From: an uncultured Bacteroidales bacterium
GTDB taxonomy: Bacteria > Bacteroidota > Bacteroidia > Bacteroidales > Paludibacteraceae
Assembly: GCA_937885465.1 (NCBI GenBank)
Contig: CAKZZM010000166.1
Span: forward strand, 1-46,495
DNA: 46,495 bases
Direction of reading: 5' to 3'
The notes below the pieces were generated by a model that saw only the letters and a program-made list of their open reading frames with translations, did not search any database and was not told the DNA's origin. This document shows positions 24,866 through 33,719 of the stretch, piece after piece; positions within the stretch are counted from its first letter, which is position 1; each line of letters opens with the position of its first letter. The translations under genes and the position numbers were made by a program.

Positions 24866-26524
24866 TCAGAACGGTACTCCCGATTTACCTTTGCCGACTT
24901 TCGAAGAAGCGGGAATATCGCTTGCTATCCTATTACCGCCCCAACCGCGAGTAGCGACGACGGGTTCGGAATCGGACACATAATTGCCTGCGGAAGGCGA
25001 GAAAGCATCTGCGGGAGAAGAATCGAACGTTCGGAGACGTTCTCCACTATCAAAACTCTCTGCTGAAGATATTGAATCATTTGGTGTCGGCATATCGAAA
25101 CCGGTACTTGGTGTGGCATTCTCAAATTTTGCATATTCTTGCCTAAATCTGAGGTTTACCATTTTGGTTGCGCCATTACGATGCTTGGCAATGATTATCT
25201 CCGCCATACCGAGCATACTCTGATCGTAACCTTCGGACTTTGAACCATTGCGGAAATAGTATTCGGGACGGTGAATAAAGATCACCATATCTGCATCTTG
25301 CTCTATGGCACCCGACTCACGGAGGTCACTCAGTTGCGGGCGCTTACCCTCCGCCCCCGTGCCTCTCTGCTCCACTGAACGATTGAGTTGCGATAAGGCA
25401 ATGATGGGTATATCCAGTTGCTTGGCAAGACCTTTGAGTGAACGCGAAATCATTGACACTTCCTGCTCTCGCGACCCCGGATTCATACCCGTTGCAGACA
25501 TAAGTTGCAGGTAGTCAATAATGATGCACGACACATTATATTTTTGTTTCAGTATTCGTGCTTTCGATTTCAGTTCGAAGACTGACAGACCGGGCGTATC
25601 ATCCACATAGATAGGAGCCCCGAGCAGCGCATTGACCTTATGATTCAGTCTATCCCAATCTTCGCGTGAGAGGTTACCGTTTCTAAGCTTTGAGCCTTCC
25701 ACCTCGCACACATTCATCATTAGACGATTAACCAATTGCCTGTTCGACATCTCAAGTGAGAAGATAGCCACCGGTTGCCTGAAGTCAACAGCAATCTGCT
25801 TTGCCATCGAAAGGACGAACGCCGTCTTACCCATAGCAGGACGGGCTGCGATAATAATAAGGTCAGATTTCTGCCAACCTGATGTTACGGCATCTAACTC
25901 GGTGAAACCTGTTCTCACGCCTGTTATGTTATCGGAGCTCTGCGCTGCCTCTCTTATTATAGTCAATGCCTCTTTTATTACAGGGTCAATCTGCGTTACA
26001 TCCTTCTTATGATTCCTCTGCGAGATCTCAAACACTCCATCCTCTGCATCTTGTAGCAGATCCTCTACATCCATCTCCTCAGAATATGCCTTATCTTCAA
26101 TATCGGCAGCAAAGCGAATAAGGTCACGCGCCGTCGCCTTTTGTGCAAGCAACTGCGCATGCCGATAGAGATGGGCTGCAGACGACACCTTAAGAGTCAA
26201 ACCGGAAATATAGGCGGCCCCGCCTGCTTTCTCTAATGCGCTATCACGCTTTAGTTGTTCTACGACGGTGAGCGAGTCAATAGGCTGATCGATTGCAGCA
26301 AGCGACTGCATCGCGGCATAGATATAGAAATGACGATTATCGTAGAACGATGCCGGACGGAGAAGGTCACTCACTATTCCGAACGCATCCTGCTGTATCA
26401 TAATCGCACCAAGGATGGTCTGCTCTAAATCAATCGACTGCGGTGGTAATTTGCCTAAATCACTCGGACCTACCACCACGGGTTGCTGATTATTACGATT
26501 TCTATTTGTGTTGGTTGTCGGCAT
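24866..26524 (-). CDS. dnaB: Replicative DNA helicase DnaB
   Basis: DnaB unwinds DNA at the replication fork as a hexamer. The 552-residue protein has the N-terminal helical domain (PPQSIDLEQTILGAIM), a linker, and the RecA-type ATPase: Walker A ARPAMGKTAF near residue 230, Walker B IIIDYLQLM, and the arginine-finger region HRNGATKMVNLRF. After the core a 100-residue Ser/Pro/Gly-rich tail follows, longer than in E. coli. Within it, residues 493-500 (SGERLRTF) are read from the reverse strand of a family I repeat. The start overlaps the end of meaB by 23 bp, so the two are translationally linked. The insertion lies in a part unlikely to affect helicase activity. Confidence 0.97.
   Translation of the reverse strand: MPTTNTNRNRNNQQPVVVGPSDLGKLPPQSIDLEQTILGAIMIQQDAFGIVSDLLRPASFYDNRHFYIYAAMQSLAAIDQPIDSLTVVEQLKRDSALEKAGGAAYISGLTLKVSSAAHLYRHAQLLAQKATARDLIRFAADIEDKAYSEEMDVEDLLQDAEDGVFEISQRNHKKDVTQIDPVIKEALTIIREAAQSSDNITGVRTGFTELDAVTSGWQKSDLIIIAARPAMGKTAFVLSMAKQIAVDFRQPVAIFSLEMSNRQLVNRLMMNVCEVEGSKLRNGNLSREDWDRLNHKVNALLGAPIYVDDTPGLSVFELKSKARILKQKYNVSCIIIDYLQLMSATGMNPGSREQEVSMISRSLKGLAKQLDIPIIALSQLNRSVEQRGTGAEGKRPQLSDLRESGAIEQDADMVIFIHRPEYYFRNGSKSEGYDQSMLGMAEIIIAKHRNGATKMVNLRFRQEYAKFENATPSTGFDMPTPNDSISSAESFDSGERLRTFDSSPADAFSPSAGNYVSDSEPVVATRGWGGNRIASDIPASSKVGKGKSGVPF
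25022..25048 (+). repeat. Family I repeat inside the dnaB tail
   Basis: The 24-base core (25025-25048) is identical to the polA copies and points opposite to dnaB. It is codon-aligned in dnaB and reads SGERLRTF. The residues FD stand just before it and again at its end (TTTGAT and TTCGAT), suggesting an insert of 27 bp with a short duplication. Confidence 0.95.
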
Positions 26525-27596
26525 AAAGTTGAATAAGTTTGTGTGCTGCTATAAAAGATGACTCTTTGTTATCAAGTATTCTCTGTTCGGCTTTCTCTAT
26601 CTCGTCAGTTAATACAGGATTATGGTAGAAAGAATCTAAGAGATACTGCGTTATCGTTTCGTGCATCCAATATTTGGATTGGCGGGTTCTATTAATATCA
26701 AAAAAGTGGTTTTGTTTTGCAAATGCAATATAATCTTCCACCATTTTCCATGTCTCTTCAATTCCTGTATTTTCCACTGCCGAACAAGTCGTGACATAAG
26801 GTTTCCAACCCGATTCAGTCGGCGGAAATAGCGCGAGTGCGTTTTGAAATTGCGTTTTGGCGACACTTGCTTTCTCGACATTATTGCCGTCGCATTTATT
26901 AATAGCAATGCCGTCTGCCATCTCCATTATGCCCCGCTTTATTCCTTGCAACTCGTCCCCCGTACCCGTCACTTGCAGCAAGAGGAAGAAATCAACCATC
27001 GAGTGTGCTGCCGTTTCAGATTGCCCTACTCCAACGGTCTCAACAAGTATCGTGTCGTATCCGGCAGCCTCACATAACACTATCGTTTCTCGCGTTTTCC
27101 GTGCCACTCCGCCGAGTGAACCTGCCGAGGGTGAAGGACGGATAAAAGCATCTTTGTTGGCTGACAATTCTTGCATACGGGTCTTGTCACCAAGGATAGA
27201 ACCTCGTGACCGTTCAGACGACGGGTCGATAGCAAGTACTGCCAATTTTCTGCCTTTTTTGCACAAATCATTACCGAGTGCTTCAATGAAAGTGCTCTTA
27301 CCCGCGCCGGGTACTCCCGTTACACCTACTCTTATCGATTTGCCCGAATAAGGCAAGCAACCCTCTATCACTTTCTGTGCTATCTGCTGGTCGGACACGA
27401 GGTTACTCTCTACAAGCGTTACTGCCTTAGCGAGTATCGGCTTATCTCCGCGCAAAATGCCGGCTATATAATAGTCGGCATTCTCACGCGGCTTACGCAT
27501 CGCAGGACGAAAATAGGGATTAACAATAGGCTGACCCTCTACGCCCGCATTCACCGTCAACCCCGCATACTGAGAATCATTTTCCGGATGAAGCAT
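26502..27596 (-). CDS. meaB: MeaB/ArgK G-protein chaperone of methylmalonyl-CoA mutase
   Basis: MeaB protects and reloads the B12-dependent methylmalonyl-CoA mutase, used in the succinate-propionate pathway of many Bacteroidales. The 364-residue protein shows the P-loop GVTGVPGAGKSTFIEALG (near residue 90), then LAIDPSSERSRGSILGDKTRM, the switch region DTILVETVGVGQSE, and the guanine-specificity motif NKCDG. The length is normal. The mutase genes are not in this window. It overlaps dnaB by 23 bp. Upstream, a stretch of short AAAGTGAA repeats separates it from the DUF1573 gene. Confidence 0.94.
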   Translation of the reverse strand: MLHPENDSQYAGLTVNAGVEGQPIVNPYFRPAMRKPRENADYYIAGILRGDKPILAKAVTLVESNLVSDQQIAQKVIEGCLPYSGKSIRVGVTGVPGAGKSTFIEALGNDLCKKGRKLAVLAIDPSSERSRGSILGDKTRMQELSANKDAFIRPSPSAGSLGGVARKTRETIVLCEAAGYDTILVETVGVGQSETAAHSMVDFFLLLQVTGTGDELQGIKRGIMEMADGIAINKCDGNNVEKASVAKTQFQNALALFPPTESGWKPYVTTCSAVENTGIEETWKMVEDYIAFAKQNHFFDINRTRQSKYWMHETITQYLLDSFYHNPVLTDEIEKAEQRILDNKESSFIAAHKLIQLYADNQHK

Positions 27597-27602
27597 TACT
27601 TT

Positions 27603-27641
27603 AAAGTGAAAGGTGAAAAGTTAAAGGTGAAAAGTGAAAGG
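27603..27641. repeat. AAAGTGAA-type short tandem repeat
   Basis: Irregular GTGAAA / GGTGAAAAG units fill the gap between meaB and the DUF1573 gene. The same motif forms the heptamer array at 43254-43302 and appears near 28784. Confidence 0.75.
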
Positions 27642-27655
27642 TATTGACCATTTAC

Positions 27656-28759
27656 TTATTTAACCTCCGCTACTACCCAATTAATCTTAATCTGCTGTTT
27701 GGGATTCTTGGGGTCGTTGGTGATAAGAGTGATTATTCTGTGATACTCACCTGCTTTCAGATTGTCACCACCTAATTTGCCGTTGAGCTCTACAACGATA
27801 TTGCCTTTCTTTCCTGACTTAAGAGTGTTGGCGCGGGCTGCAGCAGTAAACATATCAGTGCTGCTATTAATCAAGGCTCTTACGATAAGCGGAGAAGCAC
27901 CCGCATTGCTGAAAGAAATATTCTTCTTTACTTTCTTGCCCGGAGTGATAACACCAAGGTCAACAGAAGGTGCGACCTCTAAGATAGGAGCATTCTGCAA
28001 CTGCTCAGGAGTGAGCGATGAGAAATCTTCTTCCACATCCGCCTTTACCACAATCTTATACTCATCGGTCACCTGTTTCTTGCCATTAACCACCACATAA
28101 AGAGCACTTTCCTGCGGACCGTATTTATTTCCCTTTTCGGTATCGAAGCGGATAAGCAACTGACCTGACTCACCTTTCTTGACATTAAGCAGTGATGGTT
28201 GTGCATCAAACGACTCATCTTCTTTATAAAAGATATCAACCTTCAATTCCTCTTCCGAGAGGTTAGCATACTCAATAACCTTATCGACAGTCTGCCCCTT
28301 CTTCACGACGCCGAAATTAGCAGTCTTTGCCGTAAGAGAGAGATCACCCATCTTCTCCGGATACTTGTTCACGGGCTTAGCAGCCTTAGGAATCACCTCA
28401 CCTTTGATAAACACCTTCTTTGTAGGCTCGGTTGCGTTGGAAGTGATAGTGATAGTCTTCTGAAAACGCCCGGGGCGACCATTAGGATTATAAGTTACGG
28501 TTATGGCACCCTTCTCGCCCGGCTCAACAGGAGTCTTCGTCCATGTAGGCGTTGTGCAACCGCAGGAAGCACGTACATTAGAGAGCACAAGCGGTTCCAT
28601 ACCTTCGTTCTTAAATTCAAAAACGGTAGTTACCCGACCATCTGCCTCTTGAATCTTACCAAAATCGTGCTCAGTCTTGTCAAAGGTAATTACAGGTTGC
28701 TGAGCAAACAAAGTGCAAGCCGTAAACAACATTGCACTTAACAATAAATTACGTTTCAT
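27656..28759 (-). CDS. Exported DUF1573 protein (Ig-like domains)
   Basis: A 367-residue exported protein. Signal peptide MKRNLLLSAMLFTACTLFAQ. Three Ig-like units of the DUF1573 type follow: about 25-130 (FDKTEHDFGKIQEADGRV, ASCGCTTPTWTKTPVEPGEKG), about 140-250 (TANFGVVKKGQTVDKVIEYAN) and about 260-365 (PSVDLGVITPGKKVKKNISF). The Cys-Gly-Cys-Thr-Thr motif of the first unit is the family hallmark. Function is unknown; the fold suggests adhesion or envelope structure. It lies between rsh and meaB on the same strand. Confidence 0.9.
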   Translation of the reverse strand: MKRNLLLSAMLFTACTLFAQQPVITFDKTEHDFGKIQEADGRVTTVFEFKNEGMEPLVLSNVRASCGCTTPTWTKTPVEPGEKGAITVTYNPNGRPGRFQKTITITSNATEPTKKVFIKGEVIPKAAKPVNKYPEKMGDLSLTAKTANFGVVKKGQTVDKVIEYANLSEEELKVDIFYKEDESFDAQPSLLNVKKGESGQLLIRFDTEKGNKYGPQESALYVVVNGKKQVTDEYKIVVKADVEEDFSSLTPEQLQNAPILEVAPSVDLGVITPGKKVKKNISFSNAGASPLIVRALINSSTDMFTAAARANTLKSGKKGNIVVELNGKLGGDNLKAGEYHRIITLITNDPKNPKQQIKINWVVAEVK

Positions 28760-28834
28760 ATCTTATTAATTAAAATTATTTTAAAGTGAAAAGAAAATCA
28801 ACCTTTTCATGACACTCAATATCTATGCCAAAAA

Positions 28835-30829
28835 CTAATTTACGCGTTCTATATTTTTAATTTCTTTTATTTTATTCAGTTCTTTGAACAGGTTACTCAG
28901 TTCTATTATCCCGTGCACCTGTAGTTGAAGCGTCCCTGTGAACAATCCGTCTTTGGCGGTAAAGTGGATATCGGTAATGTTGATGTGGAAACTCTCGGTT
29001 ATACTATAAAGCATTTGTATAACAACTCCCACCTTATCTATACCCTCAAGTCTTATTGTTTGCTCATAGGTGTAAGCCCCTGCAGTATCCCAATCTACGG
29101 AAATAAGCGTCTTACCTCGACGAGTCTTTTGCGTTTTCGCCTTTTCACAATCGACCTTATGCACCATCACTTTCCCCGTCTCATCAATAAACGCCAACAC
29201 CTCATCTCCCGGTATGGGATGGCAGCAAGGCGAGAGATGATAGATGATATTAATATTGTCGTCAGTTAGGGTTATATGCTTCTGTTTGCTGATAGTATTC
29301 GGCTCATGTACTTCTTCTTCTGCTATGGACTCTGACAGCACACCCTGCTTGCGGAGATACTTCTTCACCTTATCTTGCGCCTTGGCCGTTGTTACCCACT
29401 CAAGCCATTGCAGAGTAGGATGCTGAGTGTAAGATGTCAGTATCTCTACTTGGTCTCCGCCACAAAGTTGATAGTTCATCGGTTGAAGACGATGATTAAC
29501 CTTCGCGCCTATGCAGTGTTCGCCTAATTCAGAATGAAGAAGATAAGCGAAATCGAGAACGGTAGCCCCTTGAGGCATAGTTTTTATCTCACCCTGCGGC
29601 GTAAAGACAAAGACCTCTTCGGCAAACAGATTCAGTTTGAAGGTGTCAAGAAAATCGATAGCATTTGGCGAGGGGTTCTGCAATGTTTCCCTAATCGTTC
29701 GTATCCACTTATCCAGTTCCGTCTCGTCCTCACCATCAATACCTGTTTTGTAGCGCCAGTGGGCAGCGAGACCTTTCTCCGCAATCTCGTGCATACGACG
29801 TGTACGAATCTGCACCTCTATCCATTGTCCCTCCTGCCCCATCACCGTAACATGCAAAGCCTCATAACCATTAGCCTTAGGGGTGGAAATCCAGTCGCGA
29901 ATACGCTCGGGGTGAGGCTTATACATCTCCGTCAAAGCAGAATAAAGCATCCAGCATTGATCCTTTTCTGAAATATCCATTTTCGGATCGAAGATTATCC
30001 TCACGGCAAGCAAGTCATACACCTCTTCAAAAGGAACATGCTTCGCTTTCATCTTTTTCCAGATGGAATAGACTGACTTTATCCGCGCATGCAGTTCGAA
30101 GGTATAGCCCAGCAATTCTAATTTCTCTCTGATAGGCGCAGAAAACTGCTCGAATATGTGCATATAGTCGCCACGCACCTTTTCCAATTTGTCGGATATC
30201 TGCTTATAGGTATCAGGATGCTCATATTTGAAAGAGAGGTCCTCTAATTCCGTTTTTATGGGGAACAAACCCAAGCGATGAGCCAGAGGTGCATAAATAT
30301 ACTGCGTCTCACCGGCAATCTTATACTGCTTTTCAATAGGCTGAGCCTGCAAAGTACGCATATTATGCAGGCGGTCGGCAATCTTTATCAGTACAACCCT
30401 CACATCCTCCGACATAGTGAGAAGCAGTTTCCTGAAATTCTCAGCCTGCATTGATGCCTGTTGCCCGAACACGCCGCCTGAAATCTTCGTCAACCCGTCA
30501 ACAATAGAAGCAATCTTATGTCCGAAATGCTGCTCTATATCCTCCACGGTATAGTCAGTATCTTCCACCACATCGTGCAACAAAGCTGCACAGATAGATG
30601 TTGAACCAAGCCCTATCTCCTTAACAACTATCCGTGCCACAGCAAGAGGATGCATAATATAAGGCTCACCCGAACGCCTGCGAATACCGGCATGAGCCTC
30701 CTTCGCAAAATGGAAAGCGTGAGTAATCAACTCAACCTTTTGGCGGTGAGACGTCTTGCTATAATCGTCAAGCAAACGCGAAAACTCTTGCTCAACTAAT
30801 AAATCATCGTTTTTAAACTCTTCTGTCAT
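28835..30829 (-). CDS. RelA/SpoT family (p)ppGpp synthetase/hydrolase
   Basis: This enzyme controls the stringent response. The 664-residue protein has the HD hydrolase domain (GEPYIMHPLAVARIV; catalytic HDVVED near residue 85, intact, so hydrolase activity is expected). The synthetase domain follows (RIKSVYSIWKKM, DLLAVRIIFD, TPKANGYEALHVTV, IEVQIRT). Then a TGS domain (VFTPQGEIKTMPQGATVLDFAY), a CC/ZFD segment with SPCCHPIPGDEV, and a C-terminal ACT domain. It is shorter than many Bacteroidota homologues (about 730-740). It has its own promoter, divergent from the amidase gene. Whether the synthetase is active cannot be judged by eye. Confidence 0.95.
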   Translation of the reverse strand: MTEEFKNDDLLVEQEFSRLLDDYSKTSHRQKVELITHAFHFAKEAHAGIRRRSGEPYIMHPLAVARIVVKEIGLGSTSICAALLHDVVEDTDYTVEDIEQHFGHKIASIVDGLTKISGGVFGQQASMQAENFRKLLLTMSEDVRVVLIKIADRLHNMRTLQAQPIEKQYKIAGETQYIYAPLAHRLGLFPIKTELEDLSFKYEHPDTYKQISDKLEKVRGDYMHIFEQFSAPIREKLELLGYTFELHARIKSVYSIWKKMKAKHVPFEEVYDLLAVRIIFDPKMDISEKDQCWMLYSALTEMYKPHPERIRDWISTPKANGYEALHVTVMGQEGQWIEVQIRTRRMHEIAEKGLAAHWRYKTGIDGEDETELDKWIRTIRETLQNPSPNAIDFLDTFKLNLFAEEVFVFTPQGEIKTMPQGATVLDFAYLLHSELGEHCIGAKVNHRLQPMNYQLCGGDQVEILTSYTQHPTLQWLEWVTTAKAQDKVKKYLRKQGVLSESIAEEEVHEPNTISKQKHITLTDDNINIIYHLSPCCHPIPGDEVLAFIDETGKVMVHKVDCEKAKTQKTRRGKTLISVDWDTAGAYTYEQTIRLEGIDKVGVVIQMLYSITESFHINITDIHFTAKDGLFTGTLQLQVHGIIELSNLFKELNKIKEIKNIERVN

Positions 30830-30869
30830 ATATTGTCGAAAATCGAAAGTCGAAAATCGAAAGTAATAA

Positions 30870-30900
30870 CAAAATTAGCATATTTTTCAAAACTATGCAA
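30870..30900 (-). promoter_or_regulatory. Promoter of the RelA/SpoT gene
   Basis: On the reverse strand TTG (30898-30900), 20 nt spacer, TAATTTTG (30870-30877). The leader after it contains repeated CGATTTTCGAC/CGACTTTCGA units (30837-30863). Confidence 0.7.
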
Positions 30901-30938
30901 GAACATTTAATTAATTTTTAAATAAAATTTAAATATTA

Positions 30939-30969
30939 TTGTATAGACTATAAAAAAAATATAAATTTG
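30939..30969 (+). promoter_or_regulatory. Promoter of the amidase gene, overlapping its start
   Basis: TTG (30939-30941), 20 nt spacer, TAAATTTG (30962-30969). The ATG at 30974 begins only 5 bases after the -7 element, so the transcript would be leaderless or nearly so. Confidence 0.72.
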
Positions 30970-30973
30970 TAAC

Positions 30974-32125
30974 ATGGTAAATGTACGAAGAAATATCATC
31001 ATCTTATTTTTGGCATTGTCAGCCACTACTTTTTTATCGGCTCAAAATGCTAACACAGCATTGCAGAACAAGCCTTTTACCGTAGTAATAGACGCAGGGC
31101 ATGGCGGTCACGACGCAGGTGCAGTAGGTAAGATATCAAAGGAAAAGAACCTTAACCTCGATGTATCGCTGCTACTCGGCAAAAAGATAGAGGACTCATA
31201 CCCTGAGGTAAGAGTACTTTACACCCGCAAGAAAGATGTGTTTTTAACTCTGCAAGAGCGTGCTGATTTCGTGAATAAGAACAACGCAGACCTCTTCATC
31301 TGCGTACACACAAACGCCGCAGAGAACAGGAATGTCACGGGTGCCGAAACATTCGTCTTAGGTATCGATAAGATGCAGTCGAACCTTGATGTGGCAATGC
31401 GTGAGAACTCGGTAATGATGCTTGAGGAAGGTTACGAAGCAAATTATGAGGGTTTTGATCCAAAGTCAATCGACTCATATATAATGTTTGAACTGATGCA
31501 AGACCAGTACATAGATCAGAGCCTGCAGTTTGCCACCTTGGTTCAACAAGAGTTTTCCGGCACTCTTAACAGGGCGGACAGAGGTGTGCGCCAGGCGGGG
31601 TTTTGGGTTCTGCATAAATCAGCCTGCCCGAGCGTGTTGATTGAGATGGGCTTCATCTCGAACGCCGCCGAAGAAAAGTATCTCACCTCAGCGGAAGGAA
31701 AAGAAGATATAGCGCAGGCTATTTATCACGCTTTCGAAAACTACAAAACAGCCTACGATAAAAAACACGGAATAGCAACTCCTACACCTCGCATTCCTAA
31801 TAACAATTCACCTGAGTTGAAAGAACACGCAGGCAAGAAAGCGTCTGCTGAAGAGAAAAAAGCTGAACCTATCTATCGTATTCAGATATTCACCACAACG
31901 AGTGAACTGAAAAAAAACGACCCCACTTTCAAAGGACTCAAAAACTGCAAATACACACGCGACGGCAAATACTACAAATACACATACGGTGAAGATACTG
32001 ATTACCAAACTATTGTTGATATTCAAAAACAACTGAAACCGAAATTCAAAGATTGCTTCATCGTTGCCTTCCTCAACGGCAAACAAATATCCGTCAAAGA
32101 GGCAAAAGCAATTAGTGATAAGTGA
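30974..32125 (+). CDS. N-acetylmuramoyl-L-alanine amidase with SPOR-like C-terminus
   Basis: It cuts the amide bond between muramic acid and the peptide in peptidoglycan, usually for daughter-cell separation. The 383-residue protein has a signal peptide (RRNIIILFLALSATTFLSAQ). The Amidase_3 domain shows zinc ligands in VIDAGHGGHDAGAVGK, VCVHTNA-type ICVHTNAAENR, and the catalytic Glu in LIEMGFISN. The C-terminal 80 residues (YRIQIFTTTSELKKND ... DCFIVAFLNGKQI) look like a SPOR domain, which binds denuded glycan at the septum. The promoter nearly overlaps the start codon. The gene points away from rsh and stands before a secreted Ser-rich protein gene. Confidence 0.93.
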   Translation: MVNVRRNIIILFLALSATTFLSAQNANTALQNKPFTVVIDAGHGGHDAGAVGKISKEKNLNLDVSLLLGKKIEDSYPEVRVLYTRKKDVFLTLQERADFVNKNNADLFICVHTNAAENRNVTGAETFVLGIDKMQSNLDVAMRENSVMMLEEGYEANYEGFDPKSIDSYIMFELMQDQYIDQSLQFATLVQQEFSGTLNRADRGVRQAGFWVLHKSACPSVLIEMGFISNAAEEKYLTSAEGKEDIAQAIYHAFENYKTAYDKKHGIATPTPRIPNNNSPELKEHAGKKASAEEKKAEPIYRIQIFTTTSELKKNDPTFKGLKNCKYTRDGKYYKYTYGEDTDYQTIVDIQKQLKPKFKDCFIVAFLNGKQISVKEAKAISDK

Positions 32126-32203
32126 TATGTGCTAAGCGATAAGTTTGGCACGAAGATTGAATATTTAGGATAGTAAGTTTAACTTTTTAACACCTGTACG
32201 ATT

Positions 32204-33619
32204 ATGAAAACACATCTTTACATGGCGATGGTAGCACTCGTAGCAGTGTTCTCGCTCTCTGCTCGTGCAGACGAAACTATCACAGTTACGGCAAACGACA
32301 CCGAAATATCGGCAGCACTCGATTTGAAGGCCGTTGCCACATTATTCGGTGAATCGGAAAATTTAGAGACCTTTGAGCAAAAACTCAATGACGAGACTAC
32401 GCATATCTCAAACCTTGACCTTAACGGTGACGGTCAAGTAGATTATATTCGCGTAGTCGAATCGGCAGAAGGGCAGAAACACCTTATCCTGCTTCAAGCA
32501 GTTTTGGCAAAGGATATATATCAGGATGTAGCATCGATCTACGTAGAAAAAGACACTGCAACAAATACCGTTACGACTCAGGTAATAGGTGACGAATACA
32601 TATATGGCGCGAACTACATCATCGAGCCTGTATATATCTACCCCCCTGTTATTTACGATTGGTTCTGGGGTCCGTATTGGACATGCTGGTACTCACCTTG
32701 GTATTGGGGCTATTGGCCCGGATGGTATCACCCCTATGCATGCTGGCATGTAAACGACTACTGGCACTGCATTTACGGCTTCCACCACGCTCACCCCTAC
32801 GCTTCCTATCGTCACCCGCACAACCCGGCTCCGGGTTACAACAATATGGCAAATAACACGCACAACAGCCGTAGCGACTTTGCCGTTCGCCACCCCGAGC
32901 AGTCATTTGCCTCTCGCAATGCAGGTCGCACAGCAGGTAACGGCAGAACTATCAGCAATGCACGCGACATACAACCCTCACGAAGCTCCGTTTCGCAGAG
33001 TGCAGGCTCTTCTCGCGCTGACATAAGCAGAACAGGAACAAGTCGCTCAGCAACAGATCGCACCTTCGGTAGCCAAAATATAAGAGTGGCACAAAGTGCA
33101 TCACGCTCTTCAGCGGGAGATAGCCGCAGCGCAAGCAATCGCGAGCAGGGTACTCGTACTTCCGGTGCCTCAACAGCGACACGCTCTACCACCAATAGTG
33201 CTACTGCCTCTCGAAGCAGTTCTGCTACTGCTACGCGCAGCAGTGCTACAACGGCAAGTGCCACACGCAGTTCGTCAGCATCAACAGCTACACAAAGCAG
33301 TTCTGCTACTTCAACACGCAGCAACACCGCCTCAAGCGCGACACGCAGCAACACCGCATCAAGCGCGACACGCAGCAACACCGCCTCAAGCGCTACACGC
33401 AGCAGCACCGCATCAAGTGGGACACGCAGCAGTTCATCGGCATCACGCTCAAGCGGATATTCGAGCAGTAGCTCGTCTTCTCGCTCAAGCGGATATTCAG
33501 GCGGTGCATCACGAAGTAGCGGTTACTCAGGAGGAGGCGGATATTCAGGAGGCGGCTCACGAGGAGGAGGAAGTGCACCCGGCGGAGGCTCACGAGGAGG
33601 AGGCGGAAGCAGAAGGTAA
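32204..33619 (+). CDS. Exported aromatic- and Ser/Thr/Arg-rich low-complexity protein
   Basis: A 471-residue protein without a recognised family. Signal peptide (MKTHLYMAMVALVAVFSLSARA). Residues 25-140 form a folded part with a calcium-loop-like motif DLNGDGQVDY near residue 65. Residues 145-210 are extremely rich in Trp, Tyr, His and Pro (for example DWFWGPYWTCWYSPWYWGYW). From about 240 on it is a Ser/Thr/Ala/Arg repeat region with four 9-residue units of the type RSNTASSAT, ending in Gly/Ser/Tyr-rich and Arg-rich segments (GGSRGGGSAPGGG). Such tails suggest an extended surface or matrix protein; that is inference. Overlapping frames in the repeat part are open because of composition. Confidence 0.75.
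   Translation: MKTHLYMAMVALVAVFSLSARADETITVTANDTEISAALDLKAVATLFGESENLETFEQKLNDETTHISNLDLNGDGQVDYIRVVESAEGQKHLILLQAVLAKDIYQDVASIYVEKDTATNTVTTQVIGDEYIYGANYIIEPVYIYPPVIYDWFWGPYWTCWYSPWYWGYWPGWYHPYACWHVNDYWHCIYGFHHAHPYASYRHPHNPAPGYNNMANNTHNSRSDFAVRHPEQSFASRNAGRTAGNGRTISNARDIQPSRSSVSQSAGSSRADISRTGTSRSATDRTFGSQNIRVAQSASRSSAGDSRSASNREQGTRTSGASTATRSTTNSATASRSSSATATRSSATTASATRSSSASTATQSSSATSTRSNTASSATRSNTASSATRSNTASSATRSSTASSGTRSSSSASRSSGYSSSSSSSRSSGYSGGASRSSGYSGGGGYSGGGSRGGGSAPGGGSRGGGGSRR
33317..33424 (+). repeat. 27-bp coding repeat, four units
   Basis: Units start at 33317, 33344, 33371 and 33398, each CGCAGCAACACCGCMTCAAG plus seven bases, and encode RSNTASSAT with slight changes. Copy number could vary by recombination or slippage without shifting the frame. 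Confidence 0.92.
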
Positions 33620-33719
33620 TTAATTCTCCTTTAATTGCGCAACAATTCGTGATTAATAATGGCAGAAAAACGAAACAAACGAGCATTTTACATAGTTGCA
33701 CATTGAAAAATTAAAATTA

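Noticed and set aside
33096..33623. 175-codon frame overlapping the Ser-rich protein gene
   Set aside because: It is a composition effect of the repeat region (Ala/His/Gln runs from the +1 frame).
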